Source: Adiantum capillus-veneris (taxonomy: Eukaryota > Streptophyta > Polypodiopsida > Polypodiales > Pteridaceae). From it: a stretch of DNA of 64,000 bases. The stretch lies in contig CM043943.1 in assembly GCA_014529385.2 (NCBI GenBank), positions 157,870,247 through 157,934,246 on the forward strand. Reading direction: 5' to 3'. Below the pieces are notes generated by a model. That model had not been told where the DNA came from and did no database searches. It saw only the letters and a list, made by a program, of their open reading frames with translations. Every line of letters begins with the position of its first letter. Position 1 is the stretch's first letter. Below, piece after piece: positions 30,840 to 42,085 of the stretch. The position numbers and the translations under genes are program-made.

Positions 30840-32480
30840 ATGGCTTCAGGGAATGATCAGTCGACTCCCTCTGCATCTGGAGATGCGGGCTGGGATCACA
30901 ACGAAGATTCTGGTAGAGAGTATGGCCCGCCTCGGCCTACTCAAGCGGAGCAAAGAGAGATGACGCGTCGTCAATTGATCGGCGATGCAACGAAGATGAT
31001 GCTCAGTTTTGCCAAGGACCCGAAGATGGCAAAATATATGAACCAGACCTCTTTGGAAGAGGTACAGATGGAGTGGCAAAGAACCACAACACCACTCCCG
31101 AAACCCGCTCTCAAGAAACCTTCTGCCTCCAAGAAATATACGGAGAAGGAACTGGAGAACGTGGTTGATGCACGGATTGCTCAGCTTTTTGACGCGCAAA
31201 AGAAAGCCAAAAAGCACCGCAAAAAAAAGCAGAAGAAAAGCGTTGACTTCCCGGGATATTTGGGTCGTCAATCGACTTTTGACAAGGCAAAGAAACAAAA
31301 GAAGCGTGTTTGATTTGAAGGAGTACCTAGTTCTTCTTCTTCTTCTTCTTCTTCTGACAGTTCTTCTAGCTCTTCAGATTCGAGCGAAGAAGACAAAAAA
31401 GGTAAAAAGCAAAGCAAGAAACAAAGGTTCGGAAAGGGCAAGAAAAAAGGCAAAGAAGGCTACATCTTGCCCAGAGATTGACAGTTCTACTGAGGACTCG
31501 TCTACAGACAGCTTAGATTCCGATGATGGAAACTTTTATGCGAACAAGAAGAATTTTTCACAAAGCCAACCAGTATGACTTTCTCGAAGATGAAAGCAAG
31601 AAAGTCCGACAGTTTAAGGAAGGTGGCCACTCGATCAAGTTTGATACTTTTTCAGGATACTTGGATGCTTCGAAGGCTTTGTCTTTTTTCAGCAGTTTGA
31701 CATCGCTTTCGCGGCAGGACGCTATTCAGAGCACTCCAAGATTCAGAGAGCTGCCTCTTACTTTAAGGGGAATGCTCGTACTTGGTGGTCCACGCTTCTA
31801 TTAAGCAAGACTGTGCCAGTTACATGGCTGAAATTCAAGAGGCTTTTTATTTCTTCTTGGTTGACTCAAGAGTTTGAGCGAGATATACGAGCTGCTTGGA
31901 ACCATCTCCGGTTGACCAAGAGCGATACAGTGAATTTTTATTGTGAAAGATTCTGGAGCTCTTTTCTACCTGCCTCTTCATTCAAGAAGATCTCGTTCAG
32001 AGAACAGATTGAGCGGTTTACCTTGGGTCTACCTACAGAGTTCCGAGATCACTGCTTGGAACAGAAGTCAGCTTCTTTAGGAGTTGATGAGTCATGCGAA
32101 GCGGGGCTTTGCCATTCACTCTGGCAGTTTGACCTACCCCACAGATAAGGCCATGACACAACGAGCCGAACAGACTTCTGGGAATGAAAGTAGAAAGAAA
32201 AAGAGCAACCCAGAGAAAAAAAGATGCACGACCCAAGCTTACTCCTGAGGAGAGAGCTCGCTTCATCAGAGAGGGGAAGTGATTTGGATGCGGGGAACAT
32301 GGACATATCTCCGTGAAGTGTCCTAAAAAGGCACAGAAAGAACATAATGATAAAGACGACGACAGGCCTCAGAGTTGGAGAGCAGCTGAGGAACGTGGCA
32401 GAAAAGGCAGATAGAAAAGCAGAACTGGAACCACATGGCGTGGGACTTGCATCGAATCAAATGAATGAAGGTACAAACTT
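30840..32480 (+). pseudogene. Gypsy B gag
   Basis: Starts at ATG 30840 (MASGNDQSTPS). A Lys-rich tail is followed by a TGA (31311-31313) and a poly-Ser/acidic segment from TTC/TCT repeats (31329-31351). After shifts, a Retrotrans_gag core is readable at about 31580-32100 (KEGGHSIKFDTFSGYLDASKAL, FKRLFISSWLTQEFERDIRA, FKKISFREQIERFTLGLP). The zinc knuckle near 32280 reads FGCGEHGHISVKC, with the first Cys codon replaced by TGA. Gag would build the particle; this copy cannot be translated through. Confidence 0.85.
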
Positions 32481-32860
32481 TACTGCTTTTTGGGGCAAAG
32501 TGAAGGATCAGGAAGCTCTTTTGAAGGAGCCAAGGCCAACTTCTTTTCACTTGGAATTGGCGGCTCGATTTGGAATTACGCCCGACAGACTGACGCCACA
32601 GACGGAGGTAGTTCGACTGGCACCCGGATGGCATGTTGCCATTACACCGAGCATTGCAAACTTCGTTTGCAATGACAGGGGTGTTCAGGGCACGCGAGTG
32701 ACGTTCTACTCAGGATCCCTTGGTACCACAAGAACTATGCCGTGGTTGACTACCGGGCCGAGAAAGCAACTTTGCTAAATGAAGGGCTTAGAGATTGTAC
32801 TTGATGAACTTCAGTTTCTTACTCATTCTTTTGGGAGAGAACTGAACGATGGATAAAGGT
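32481..32860 (+). pseudogene. Gypsy B protease remnant
   Basis: A retropepsin-like region: LELAARFGITPDRLTP and LAPGWHVAITPS before the flap and, in another frame, IPWYHKNYAVVDYRAEKATL at the end. The D-S-G-A active-site segment expected just upstream of LAARFGI is not there. Inactive. Confidence 0.65.
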
Positions 32861-32918
32861 TAAATATGTTTTGACCTGATGAAAAGAACGCCAAGATTTT
32901 TCTCCACACTCATGCCGA

Positions 32919-34415
32919 TTGATTTTCAGAGGGCCTGAAGATCAAACCAGTGATATGATACCTGGAAGCACGCGACCGAATCGGCCACCTTACCATGTGA
33001 GCCGAGTACAGACTGAAAAGATTATGAACCTAGTGAAAGACCTCTTGGAAAAGGGTCTTGTCCAGCCTAGTACTTCATCGTATTGCTCTCCAGTGTTGTT
33101 GGTTTTGAAGAAAGACGGATCTTGGACAATGTGCATCGATTATAGCACTCTCAACGAAATCACCATCAAGAACAGATTTCCGATTTCTAGGATCGATGAT
33201 ATACTCGACAAGTTACAGGGATCCTCGTGCTTTAGCAGGATTGACTTGAAGAGTGGATATCATCAGATCAGGATAGTGCCAGGAGATGTCTACAAGACTG
33301 CTTTTTGGACGACTTTTGGGTTATTTGAGTTTTTGGTGATGCCTTTTGGCTTAACCAATGCTCCTGCGACATTTAAGCGGATGATGGACATGATTTTTCG
33401 AGAGTACATGCTATTTGTTGGCACTTTCTTTGACGACATCATTGTTTTCTCCAAGAATGAGACAGAACACAGAGATCATCTGCTTCAAGTCTTTCAGGCA
33501 TTACGAGATCACACGTTAGTGATTAATGCAAAAAGAAAAGTGAATTTTTCTTACCAAAGATACACTTTTTTGGGACACATTGTGTCAGCAGCAACATGAG
33601 TGCAAATGGACCCGGCCAAGGTAGAGACTATCCGTGATTGGCCCGATTTGAGGAATGTCCATGAAGTTAGAAGCTTCTTGGGACTGTGTTCGTACTACAG
33701 GCGGATCATACGAAAGTTTGCAGAGGTTGCTTCCCCTGTGCATACCTTGACACAGAAAGGAGTACCTTTTTCGTGGGGACCCACAGAGGTGACTGCCTTT
33801 CGGACATTGAAAGAGAAATTGACTACGGGACCTATTTTGACTTTGCCGGACTTGCAGAAGTCATTTGAAGTATATTGTGATGCTTGTGGTCGTAGTCTGG
33901 GTGCGGTCTTGATGCAAGAAGGCCATGTCATAGCTTACGAGAACCGTTTGTTCTCTAGGCCGGAGATGACACAGATTTATGAGAAAGAGCTATTGGCGGT
34001 TATCCATGCTCTTACTCAGTGGCGGTATTACCTGCTCGGAGCGGATTTTACTGTCTTTACAGACCATCAGAGTTTGCGCTACTTCTTGTCACAGAAGCAG
34101 CTTTCGGAAAAGCAGATGCGGTGGGCAAACATCTTGTCACAGTTCCACTTCCAGATTGTCCATGTGCAGGGACAGAAGAATGTGGTGGCAGATGCTTTGT
34201 CTCGAAAACCGTTGGTTGTGGCTATTTCCGCGATACATCATAGGAGCTTCGAGGACATGGTCGATCAGTATGCCACAGATATAGATTTTGCAGATATTTT
34301 CACACGGATACGGGATGGGGAGACAGTAGCTGGATACTCCCTTCGGGAAGGCTACTTGATAAAAAAGACTATGTTGCTTTGTTACACAGCCTTTGAGGGA
34401 AAAGGTTATGACTGA
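32919..34415 (+). pseudogene. Gypsy B reverse transcriptase and RNase H
   Basis: One frame with a single TGA at 33597-33599. RT: KKDGSWTMCIDYSTLN, FSRIDLKSGYHQIRI, MPFGLTNAPATF and the catalytic VGTFFDDIIVFSK. Connection: FLGLCSYYRRIIRKFAEVA. RNase H: YCDACGRSLGAVLMQ, YEKELLAVIHALTQW, FTDHQSLRYF and VVADALSRK, so all acidic residues are present. This is the best preserved gypsy RT/RNase H in the window and the reference for the F fragments. It ends in frame with integrase coding displaced to another frame near 34400. Confidence 0.93.
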
Positions 34416-35000
34416 ATGCCACTGTCCACCTTTTATGAGTCACCGCGGCATTTCTACCACCATGAAGGGGGTAGAGAAATACTTCTTTGGGCCGAGACTC
34501 AAAAAGGATGTGGAAGAGTTTGTGCGCAGTTGCTTGGATGCCAGAAGGTCAAGTTTGACAGGCATAAGGCACAGGGATTGTTCCAGCCTTTACCCGTACC
34601 CACCCACCCCTGGGAAAGTATTGCAATGGATTTCATTTTTGATCTCCCAAGAACACAGAATGATCACGATGATTTTCAGATTACATGGCACGTCTGAGAC
34701 GATTGTCTCCGACAGGGACCCCAGATTTATGAGTTTGTTTTGGAAGGCAATTTGGGAGAACATTGGCACGCAGTTGCAGTTCTCGTCAGCGTTCCACTTG
34801 TAGACTGACGGGCAATTTGAGATTGCTAATTCAGTGATTTTAGATTTATTGAAGTCTTGTATCTCGGATCAGAAGACTCAATGGGAAAAGAACTTACCTT
34901 TGGTGGAATTTGCCTACAATAACACGATACACTCTTCGAGGGGGAAGACGCCATGTGAGATTGTTGAAAGCGTTGCGAAGGTTCATCCTTCCTGAGCACG
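34393..35000 (+). pseudogene. Gypsy B integrase
   Basis: Zinc region ([20 protein letters not shown] ... CLDARR, where a one-base loss breaks the second Cys) and core pieces [20 protein letters not shown] and WENIGTQLQFSSAFHL. About 110 bp found in F and C (from VIDR to AQIF) are missing at about 34671, with GAT at both deletion ends in F, so this part of the core is lost. A stop follows AFHL. Confidence 0.88.
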
Positions 35001-35660
35001 AAATATTAGATATTTGAAGCGGATGAATATTCGTGAGATTTGGATACGGCTTTTGCCAAGGTTTGCAAGACTTTGCAGGAGTCTCAAGAACGACAGAAAA
35101 AGGCAGCGGATCGCCATCGTCACGATTTGAAATTGAAGGAGGATGATTGGGTGCTCTTACGTTTTGAGAAGGCACGCCTACGAAAGAAAAAGGGAAAGGA
35201 GAGGCTTTTTTTTCAAAGCTTAGTATGCGATACTACGGACCTTTCTAGAACACTGAAAAGATAAATGATGTCTCCTTCCGATTGAAACTGCCAGATACTT
35301 GGAGGATTCACAATGCATTGCATGTGAGTCTCTTGAAACCTGTTAAGGGTGATGTGTCTGATGATGGGGAGCTTGATGAGCAACCCGAAGTGGAAGAAAA
35401 CAAGGAGATCCTTGTTCCTGAACAGATTTTGGCACATACGATACGAAGAAAGGTAAAGTCCGAAGGCGGTTCTTGGTTAACTTCAAGAAGTTTCCTGCAT
35501 TTGATGAGAAGTGGATGGAGGAGGAGGACCTAGCAGATACTCCTCGGATTGTGAAACTTTACCTCGATGTTTTGGTTTAGCATAGTCTACTCCAAACGGA
35601 ACCCAGAATTCAGCTTGGCTGGAGATCTGGTCCAGTGGGATGCACAAGAGGGGAGTCACT
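35001..35660 (+). pseudogene. Gypsy B chromodomain region and start of 3' UTR
   Basis: Degraded C-terminal integrase (KLPDTWRIHNALHVSLLKP), acidic linker ([20 protein letters not shown]-type) and chromodomain remnants (EEDLADTPRIVKLYL) across several frames, ending near 35580. The 3' UTR continues to the hAT-like insertion. Confidence 0.8.
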
Positions 35661-36402
35661 CATAGTTACCCGGAACGCGTAACGGGAACGGCGACGGGAT
35701 CCCCGCGGAACGGGGGAACGGCTAGGGGTCCGGAACGGGAACGGCGCGGAACGGGAGGTTAAAAAACACCCAAATAGTGCATTTTTTAGCTCCTTGTGTT
35801 TAAATACAAGGAGTATTAGAGTGCTTTGACTCTAATACTCACAAAAAACTCGTTTTGAAGACCATTCAACCTTGCTATGACTAGATGAAGATGAGAGAGA
35901 GAGAGAGAGAGAGCTTGAGAGAGTGAGAGGGAGAGACTCGAGAGAGTGAGAGGGAAAGGGAGAGATTTGAGAGAGTGGGAGGGAGAGGAAGAGAGCTTGA
36001 AGGCTTGAAGCCTTGAGCCTTGAGAGAGTGAGTCTTGAGAGGGAGAGATCTTGAGAGTGTGAGAGGGAGAGAGCTTGACCCTTGAGGATTAGCTTGGGGA
36101 GAGAAAGGGGGAGGGGGGTGCATTTTATGAGTCCTTGAGGCCTTGCACACTTCTTTTTGCACACTTCAAAAAGAAGCCCAAACATTTACTTCAATTTTTC
36201 CAATTTTTGCCAAATTTGTTTGTAGCCGTTGGCCGTTCCAGGGGCATTCCGGAACATTCCGGGGACGTTCCGGAACGGCTATTCCGGTTTGCACTGGCCA
36301 CCTGGAACGTCAGACGTTTCGGGACGTTTCGGAATGTTCGGGAAGGGAATTGCCCCTCGGAACGCCGGAACGGGGGCTAGGGGGCGTTCCCCGGTAACTC
36401 TG
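35661..36402 (+). mobile_element. Non-autonomous hAT-like element, copy 2
   Basis: A 742-bp insertion in the gypsy B 3' UTR. Ends: CATAGTTACCCGGAACG at the left and, inverted, CAGAGTTACCGGGGAACG at the right. Exact 8-bp duplication GAGTCACT (35653-35660 and 36403-36410). Gypsies C and F show the empty site (F with one change). It is rich in GGAACGG at both ends with a GA-rich middle (35890-36100); no transposase. Same family as 3568-4023. Confidence 0.85.
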
Positions 36403-36924
36403 GAGTCACTCCACTCCTTTGTCAAAGGATGCCTTGATTTAGATACTAGAGTCATTGATGTCTCTTTGAGCTTCAGGGATACTGAGAGCTGACAGTATTC
36501 TGTTGTATGACTTATGAAATGGAATTCCTGATAATGATACTGTTTTGTTCTTGACTTCTTGTGAGTGCAGGAACTGATAGACGAAATGACTGCAACATTT
36601 TGGTCTACTTGATCTCGAATAGACGTGGTTGCAATAGGGATTAGTCAATCGGACATCGATGAGGTCCCGATTGGACCTAGATGTGATTGCTAGCTACATT
36701 GTCGATAAATCATGCTCTAAGATCCGAATGAATGTTGAATGTCATGTGATGTCCGGTGATGTCCTGTGATGTTGTGTGATGTGACTGTCGATTTTGTACA
36801 TGTGCTAGATGTGTGTTCCTAGTACGTAGGTACTAACAGTCAGTGTCTGCTAAGACGGTTTATGGCTTTTGTCGGTTTTGCAAGCGTAATCGCGGTCGAT
36901 TACAATGCTTTCAAGAGGGGGGTA
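36403..36924 (+). other. Gypsy B 3' UTR and polypurine tract
   Basis: Resumes the 3' UTR after the insertion; collinear with F (12790-13312). Contains GTGATGTCC-type short repeats near 36745-36785. Polypurine AAGAGGGGGG at 36913-36922. No coding. Confidence 0.8.
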
Positions 36925-37428
36925 TGTCACAAAGTGATGACGTGGCGGACATCAGAAACCCTAAAATTCTTGCAAACCCTAATTTTTGCCAGAAACCCTA
37001 ATTTTCGGAAATCGCGAAGGCTTTTTTTTTTTTGGGAAAATGATGAGCGATGCGAATTTTGCTTTTTTTAATAAAAAAAAGAGAAAAAAGACTCCCTAAG
37101 AGAGAGAACTGATGCTTTTTATTTTAAAAGCTTTTGGGGCTCTGCTTTTGGGCATCCCTTGTAACCTTTAAATTAGTGGTGAGGGCCTCACTTCTTTGAG
37201 CATCTGGACGCAGAGTCTGAGAGTGAAACCCTAACCGCTCTCTTGTACTTTGATTTGATTAATATAAAAAGAAATACCGAAAGGGGCGCCAGTCTTTGGG
37301 GCCAATATCTCTAGGCACGGAACTCCGCCGGGTCAGTGTACATCTATTGTGATCTGTGATTTGTTTTGAAGTGGTTATTTGGTGCTGTCGCGGTTGATTC
37401 TTGACTTGGAGTGTCCAAGTCTGTTACA
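36925..37428 (+). repeat. 3' LTR of gypsy B
   Basis: Near-identical to 30256-30768 apart from small indels (for example the T/A runs near 37020-37085). Three AAACCCTAA-type motifs in U3. Confidence 0.93.
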
Positions 37429-37433
37429 GACAG

Positions 37434-37528
37434 AAGGCTCTCTCTTTTCCTAAGAACTAAAAGGAACCTTGAGCAATAAAGATAACTAATCTTGAGAAAA
37501 AACAACATTCATTCCGCTGCACCTTACA
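37434..37528 (+). repeat. 5' LTR of element A, last 95 bp
   Basis: Continues the A LTR after gypsy B and ends CCGCTGCACCTTACA; matches 41991-42085. The primer site TGGTATCAGAGC follows at 37530-37541. Confidence 0.92.
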
Positions 37529-38044
37529 TTGGTATCAGAGCTTTGGAAGTATTCTGCATTACTCAAGGAAAGAACCACAAGAACCACAATAATTTTTTTT
37601 TGCTTGTTGAGGTCGCACGAACCCAAGTTTACTTGGGCGTGGCGATTCCTAATCGTGTTTTGTTGAAGAGTGACAGGAATCCCAAGAAAGAAGGGCTTGT
37701 CCAGCCTCCCCTTGTGTCTCTTTTCACTCATTGAGAGCGGACCGTGTACTTAGCGGCCGGCCAATCGACGTGAGGTGGGAAAAAGCAACCTTGGTGTGAG
37801 CGCAAGGCCGCCAAGGGGTGCGCCCGCAGAAAGGAGTAGAACTCGGGTGAAAGAGAAGATCCTTCTCAACGCGATTTGCAAGCAAAAGAAAACCTCAAGA
37901 ACCCCAAGAACCCAAGACCCTCAAGACTCAAGAACCTCAAGAATCTCAAGAACCCAAGATTCTCACGAATCAAGGACCTCAAGAACCTCAAGACCCTCAA
38001 GAACCCAAGTTCCTCGCGAGCTTAAGACCCCAAGATCATAGTGC

Positions 38045-39340
38045 ATGGTCGTCACCCAAAGCGGAATGGATACTTCGCATACAGGTGATGAGCATGAGAG
38101 AGGCGACGGAGACTATTCTCCACCCGGAGATGATTTCTTCAACCCTCCCCCTTCGCCATCTACGCCAGACCCTATGGAGGCAATGATGAAGCAGATGATG
38201 GCCATGATGGATAGACAGGAAGACAAGCGCCTTGCTTTAGAACGCGAGCGCGACGCAAGAAAAGAACTAAGGAAGGAAGAAGCGGCAGCAAGAAACGCAG
38301 CATTGGATGCCGATCGTGTCGCTCATAGATTGGCTTTGGAGACCGAGCGTGAAGCTCGTAGATTGGCTTTGGAGGCCGAGTGTGAAGCTCGACGAGAGCT
38401 ACGTACTCAAGAATTGATTGCCCAAGTCCTAGCTTCGAAGACCGAACCACCCAAAGATCGTGGAAGTTCGTCAAGTGGCACAAGCCACGATGCGGATTCC
38501 AACCATCCAATTATAGAAAAGTTGATTTTCAGTAAGTATGACGGTAAGATGGATGCTATTGTTATTCATTCTTGGTTGCATCAATTTAATGCTTATTTTT
38601 CAGCTATGTACCTTGCCGGTGATGCCATTAATTGGTACCATGCATGGCAAGAGGCACAGCTAGCCGCGCACCTAGAGGCAGTCGACGATGGCACGCCCCT
38701 CTCTTTTAGTTGGGCTGATTTCCAAGACAAGCTCAAGGCATGGTTTATGCCACCTCAGTACCTCGCACGATTGAAGGACGATTGGCGCGCTCTCAAGCAA
38801 ATTGGTATGCCGGTAATGTCTTTTTCTGATCGTGTTTTGTAGCTAGGAACCCAATTACGCATGTCGGATGAAGAGTGCAAAGAGGCTTTTCTCTTTGGAT
38901 TGGACGAGTATATCAAGTACGATGTCGAGGTACTCGATTCAATCGGTAGCGATTGCTCTCGCACAGGAGATGAAGCACAACATGGGAAAGCCTAAGGAGA
39001 ACAAGACTTCCACAAGTACCTCGCAGACTTCTCAGAACCCTCAGAACGGTAAGAACGGTAAGAATGGTAAGAATGTACCTCTTCTAACCAATCTACCAAC
39101 AGTATCTCATCAAAGAATTCTTCCAATGAATCTAAGGGTAAGGCTAACACACCTGCTAAACCTAAGCTTACTCCAGATGGAAAGGTAGCACAAGGAATTG
39201 TAGGAGGATACATCACGTCGGAAGAACAAAGCACGTATTCTAAGGAAGGTCGTTGTTTTCATTGTCACATTAAGGGTCACATAAAAAGAACATATCCTAA
39301 GCTTGAATCGAATGAATCTAAAGAACCCACAGCACCCACT
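38045..39340 (+). pseudogene. Element A gag
   Basis: Starts at ATG 38045. N-terminal acidic/Pro segment, Met-rich helix (MMKQMMAMMDR), a long Arg/Glu/Ala coiled coil (LALEREREARRLALE-like, about residues 65-125), then the Retrotrans_gag core (HQFNAYF, GDAINWYHAWQEAQ, MPPQYLARLKDDW). A TAG at 38840-38842 stands where A2 has CAG. A deletion in the DLNKAVAIAL segment (about 38940) shifts the frame, and about 13 residues seen in A2 are missing near 38602. The knuckle near 39255 is C-C-H-Y, with the last Cys changed to Tyr. Probably not functional now. Confidence 0.85.
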
Positions 39341-39355
39341 ACATCTGTCAATGCA

Positions 39356-41008
39356 ATGAATGATAACACGATTGTGCCCAAAGTTTCTCAGGACCCTCCC
39401 ATTGATGATTCTCTCATTAAATGTTATGGTCGTACATCGGGGCACCGTTTTGTCATATTGTTTGACCCAGGTAGTATGCATGATGTGATCAGTTCCTCTC
39501 TTGTTGAGAGAGCCCGCCTCGAAGTTAGTCCGAGATCTCCTATCGAGGTCACTGGCTTTCGTTCTGGTATGGATGCTCTCATCACGAAGGAGTGCCTTGA
39601 TGTGTTGTTTGCAATTCAACAAACTGCCTTCACTAGAAGACTTGTTGTTTCTCCTCTATCAGGATGTGATATGATTTTAGGCATGAAATGGTTTCGTGAA
39701 CTAAACCCTCTGGTTGATTGGGAGGCTAGCACTTTAACTCTCAATGCCAAAATTGATTCTCTTACTGTCTTTCATGGAGTGGACACTTCTCCTTCTCCAT
39801 CTCTCATTGCTAATATGCAGGACAAGGTTGAAAGGATTCGAGATAAGGAGACTCTTTCAGTCTCTTTTTCTCCACAGCATGACACACAGACCTTGCATGA
39901 TTATGAGAAGCATGATGATTTGAAGGATGATTTGGATGAAAAAGACAAACCTGATGAATTGCATGAAGATGATGTGATTGTTCACAAGGATGATGTGTTA
40001 GTTGATGCTTTTTCTAGCGAAGCTAACCTCGTTGTAGAATCGATCAATCACCAAGAATCGATCTTGGCTTTCGAGTCGAGGTCCACAGATCCCCCACAAG
40101 AAGATTCGATAGATCCCGAAGAAGCGATCTTGGCTCTCGAGCCTTGGTCCAAAGAACCATCATAGGAAGTATTACGTGTTCGCATGATTGATATGCACGC
40201 ATTGTTCGAATGTTCCATTCGTGATCGTTTCTTGTATTTTAGTCAGCATGGTTATGTGATCCCTTTTCCTAGGCATGACATACTGTATGTTGAGCACGTT
40301 TCTCTCATGGATGAGCACGAATGTATGCGGATTGTTCATGAAAAGTTGAAAAGTATGTATGTACGGAAGTCGCATTCCATGTCTCTTCCTTGGCATGACA
40401 CAGTTTCCGAAAGATCACATGATAGTATGAGCACCCAGCATTGGCATTTCCATTGTGATTTTCCACAGTTGATTGATTTCGATCGAACAGAAAAGATTCG
40501 AGCGCATTGTTTGCATGTGTTTGATGAACGGGTTGTCACTCCGTCTCTATGTTCATCTACATTGCATACACAGTCTTTAAAGAAGACTAGATTTTTTTCC
40601 TTCACTTTACATGGAATGGGTATGTTCATGGTTTTGTGTTGGAGATGGTTTCAGGAATTTTCAGCCATGGAGATTCTTGAAGACGAAAGAAGCAGGACTC
40701 TAGACGAAGTTGAAGAATCGAAGGAGCCACAGAAGACTGAGTCGCTTTCGGCGCGGCCCAAAGAAGCAAGTGTTGCAGACCTTTATGAAGTTCAAGTACC
40801 GCACTACCCACACATCAGAGTGGGCCGGCGAAGAGTCCCTTCTAGGATTCTAGATGCTGTTGGCGATCTCCCTCGATGCCATACAGTTTGGTATCAGTAC
40901 CTCACTTTGAAAAGGAGGGGATGTCACGTGACACATCCCAACCCTATGTGTTCGTGGACAAGCTACACCACAGCAGGATTCAGTCAAGTCAAGTCAAGTC
41001 TAGATTAG
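39356..41008 (+). pseudogene. Element A protease plus unidentified C-terminal region
   Basis: One frame with a single TAG (40163-40165). The N-terminal third is a retropepsin-like domain (VILFDPGSMHDVISSSL, DMILGMKWFRELNPL). Then comes an acidic linker with repeated ILA[FL]E[SP]-type motifs, then about 250 residues that match no pol domain I know: His/Met/Arg-rich (STQHWHFHCDFPQL, RIRVGRRRVPSRILD-like). The frame reads through the polypurine tract (KRRG) and stops 87 bp inside the 3' LTR. The unknown part replaces RT and integrase. It could be a degenerate gag-like or captured host segment; I do not assign a function. Confidence 0.7.
40910..40921 (+). other. Polypurine tract of element A
   Basis: AAAAGGAGGGGA immediately before the 3' LTR start TGTCACGTGACA. 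It lies within the open frame. Confidence 0.85.
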
Positions 41009-42085
41009 CAGTGATCTGACACTTTTGTGAGTCTATTCGTAGATCGTGCATGTCCGGTCACTGAGCATAGATGCATATCCTCCGGTTGCACACAACATGA
41101 TCATCAGAATTCCCATCAGAATCCATTAGCATCAGTTAGGGGAATTTTCCAGTGCATTTAGCCTATTTTCCTATTTATTGGTTATTTTTACTTATTATTT
41201 TTAAGTGACTTTCCAACAAAAGTAGGTAGGGCAATTTTGCTAAGTTAATATATAAGCATACCCAAGTCAGCACTTTCTGGCAGAAGAGGCAGCAGAAGCT
41301 TCCCGCTCAACAGGCAACTTCTCAGCAGTACCCTCCACAGCATCAGACCCATCGTCATACCTCCCACTTCTTCAGCGTTTTTCACAGATCTCCCATCGCC
41401 TTGCAGTTTCCCCCTTGTGGCGATAGTACCCCGGCAGTTCAGCCCAAAGCGTAGCGTTTTGGCTATCAAAAACGCCACCAAATCAGCCAGCATTTTTCTC
41501 ACGAAAACGCCAGCCCAACAACAGATCTCAGCGTTTTGTTTTCAGCTTCTCAGCGTTTTTGATTAGCAGATTTCAGCCTTGAAGAGAACGTAGTTTTCAA
41601 CCTAGACACAGAGCTGATCAGCCCCCAAGACCGGTTGCAGAAGTCCCCCAAAGTTTAGCCAAGAAAACACAGCCAAAACAGTCATTTGCAGCCACTGAAA
41701 CTGTCCCCGAATTCAGCGATTAGAAGATCCCAGATTTCAGCCATCAAGTCGTCGTCGTCACCACCCCCGTCGTCATCGGCATAGTCCCATTGCATCAGTC
41801 CATTGCATTCGCATTGTACACCTTTCTGCAATCAAGTAGACCACTCTCGCCGACGAGAGTGGGGCCTTCGGAGGAGGGTTTTACAACCTCTCGGGTGTCG
41901 TATCTCTTCTCTCTCCTTCTCTCAGTCTCATTCACTTGCACGCACAATATCCACTCTTCTTGTTCGTGACCATAGCACTCCATAAGACGGAAAGCTCTTT
42001 CTTTCCCTAAGAACTAAAAGGAACCTTGAGCAATAAAGATCACTAATCTTGAGAAAAAACAACATTCATTCCGTTGCACCTTACA
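40922..42085 (+). repeat. 3' LTR of element A
   Basis: 1164 bp, TGTCACGTGACA ... CCGTTGCACCTTACA. I count about nine substitutions against the 5' LTR in the first 190 bp. Uninterrupted, so it documents the gypsy B empty site. Confidence 0.93.

Larger units (their letters stand above)
30256..37428 (+). mobile_element. Ty3/gypsy element B with both LTRs
   Basis: LTRs 30256-30768 and 36925-37428, primer site 30770-30781, polypurine tract about 36913-36922, and gag, protease, RT, RNase H, integrase and chromodomain in gypsy order. It is inserted inside the 5' LTR of element A with duplication GACGG/GACAG (30251-30255 and 37429-37433). The uninterrupted 3' LTR of A reads GACGGAAAGCTC at this point. 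The 3' UTR carries a hAT-like insertion. All genes are damaged. Confidence 0.95.
29187..42085 (+). mobile_element. Element A: non-autonomous gag-protease LTR element
   Basis: 5' LTR in two pieces (29187-30255 and 37434-37528), primer site, gag, protease, an unidentified C-terminal ORF region, polypurine tract and 3' LTR (40922-42085). Both LTRs add up to 1164 bp. It is inserted in LINE2 with the duplication GGGAT/AGGAT (29182-29186 and 42086-42090); LINE1 shows the uninterrupted order. The internal region (37529-40921) is 3.4 kb and has no RT, RNase H or integrase signature. It resembles plant TR-GAG-type elements that need enzymes in trans. Element B sits in its 5' LTR. Confidence 0.9.

Noticed and set aside
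35832-36185. Ser/Leu-rich minus-strand frame in the hAT-like element
   Set aside because: Produced by the GA-rich middle; no transposase motif, so not a gene.
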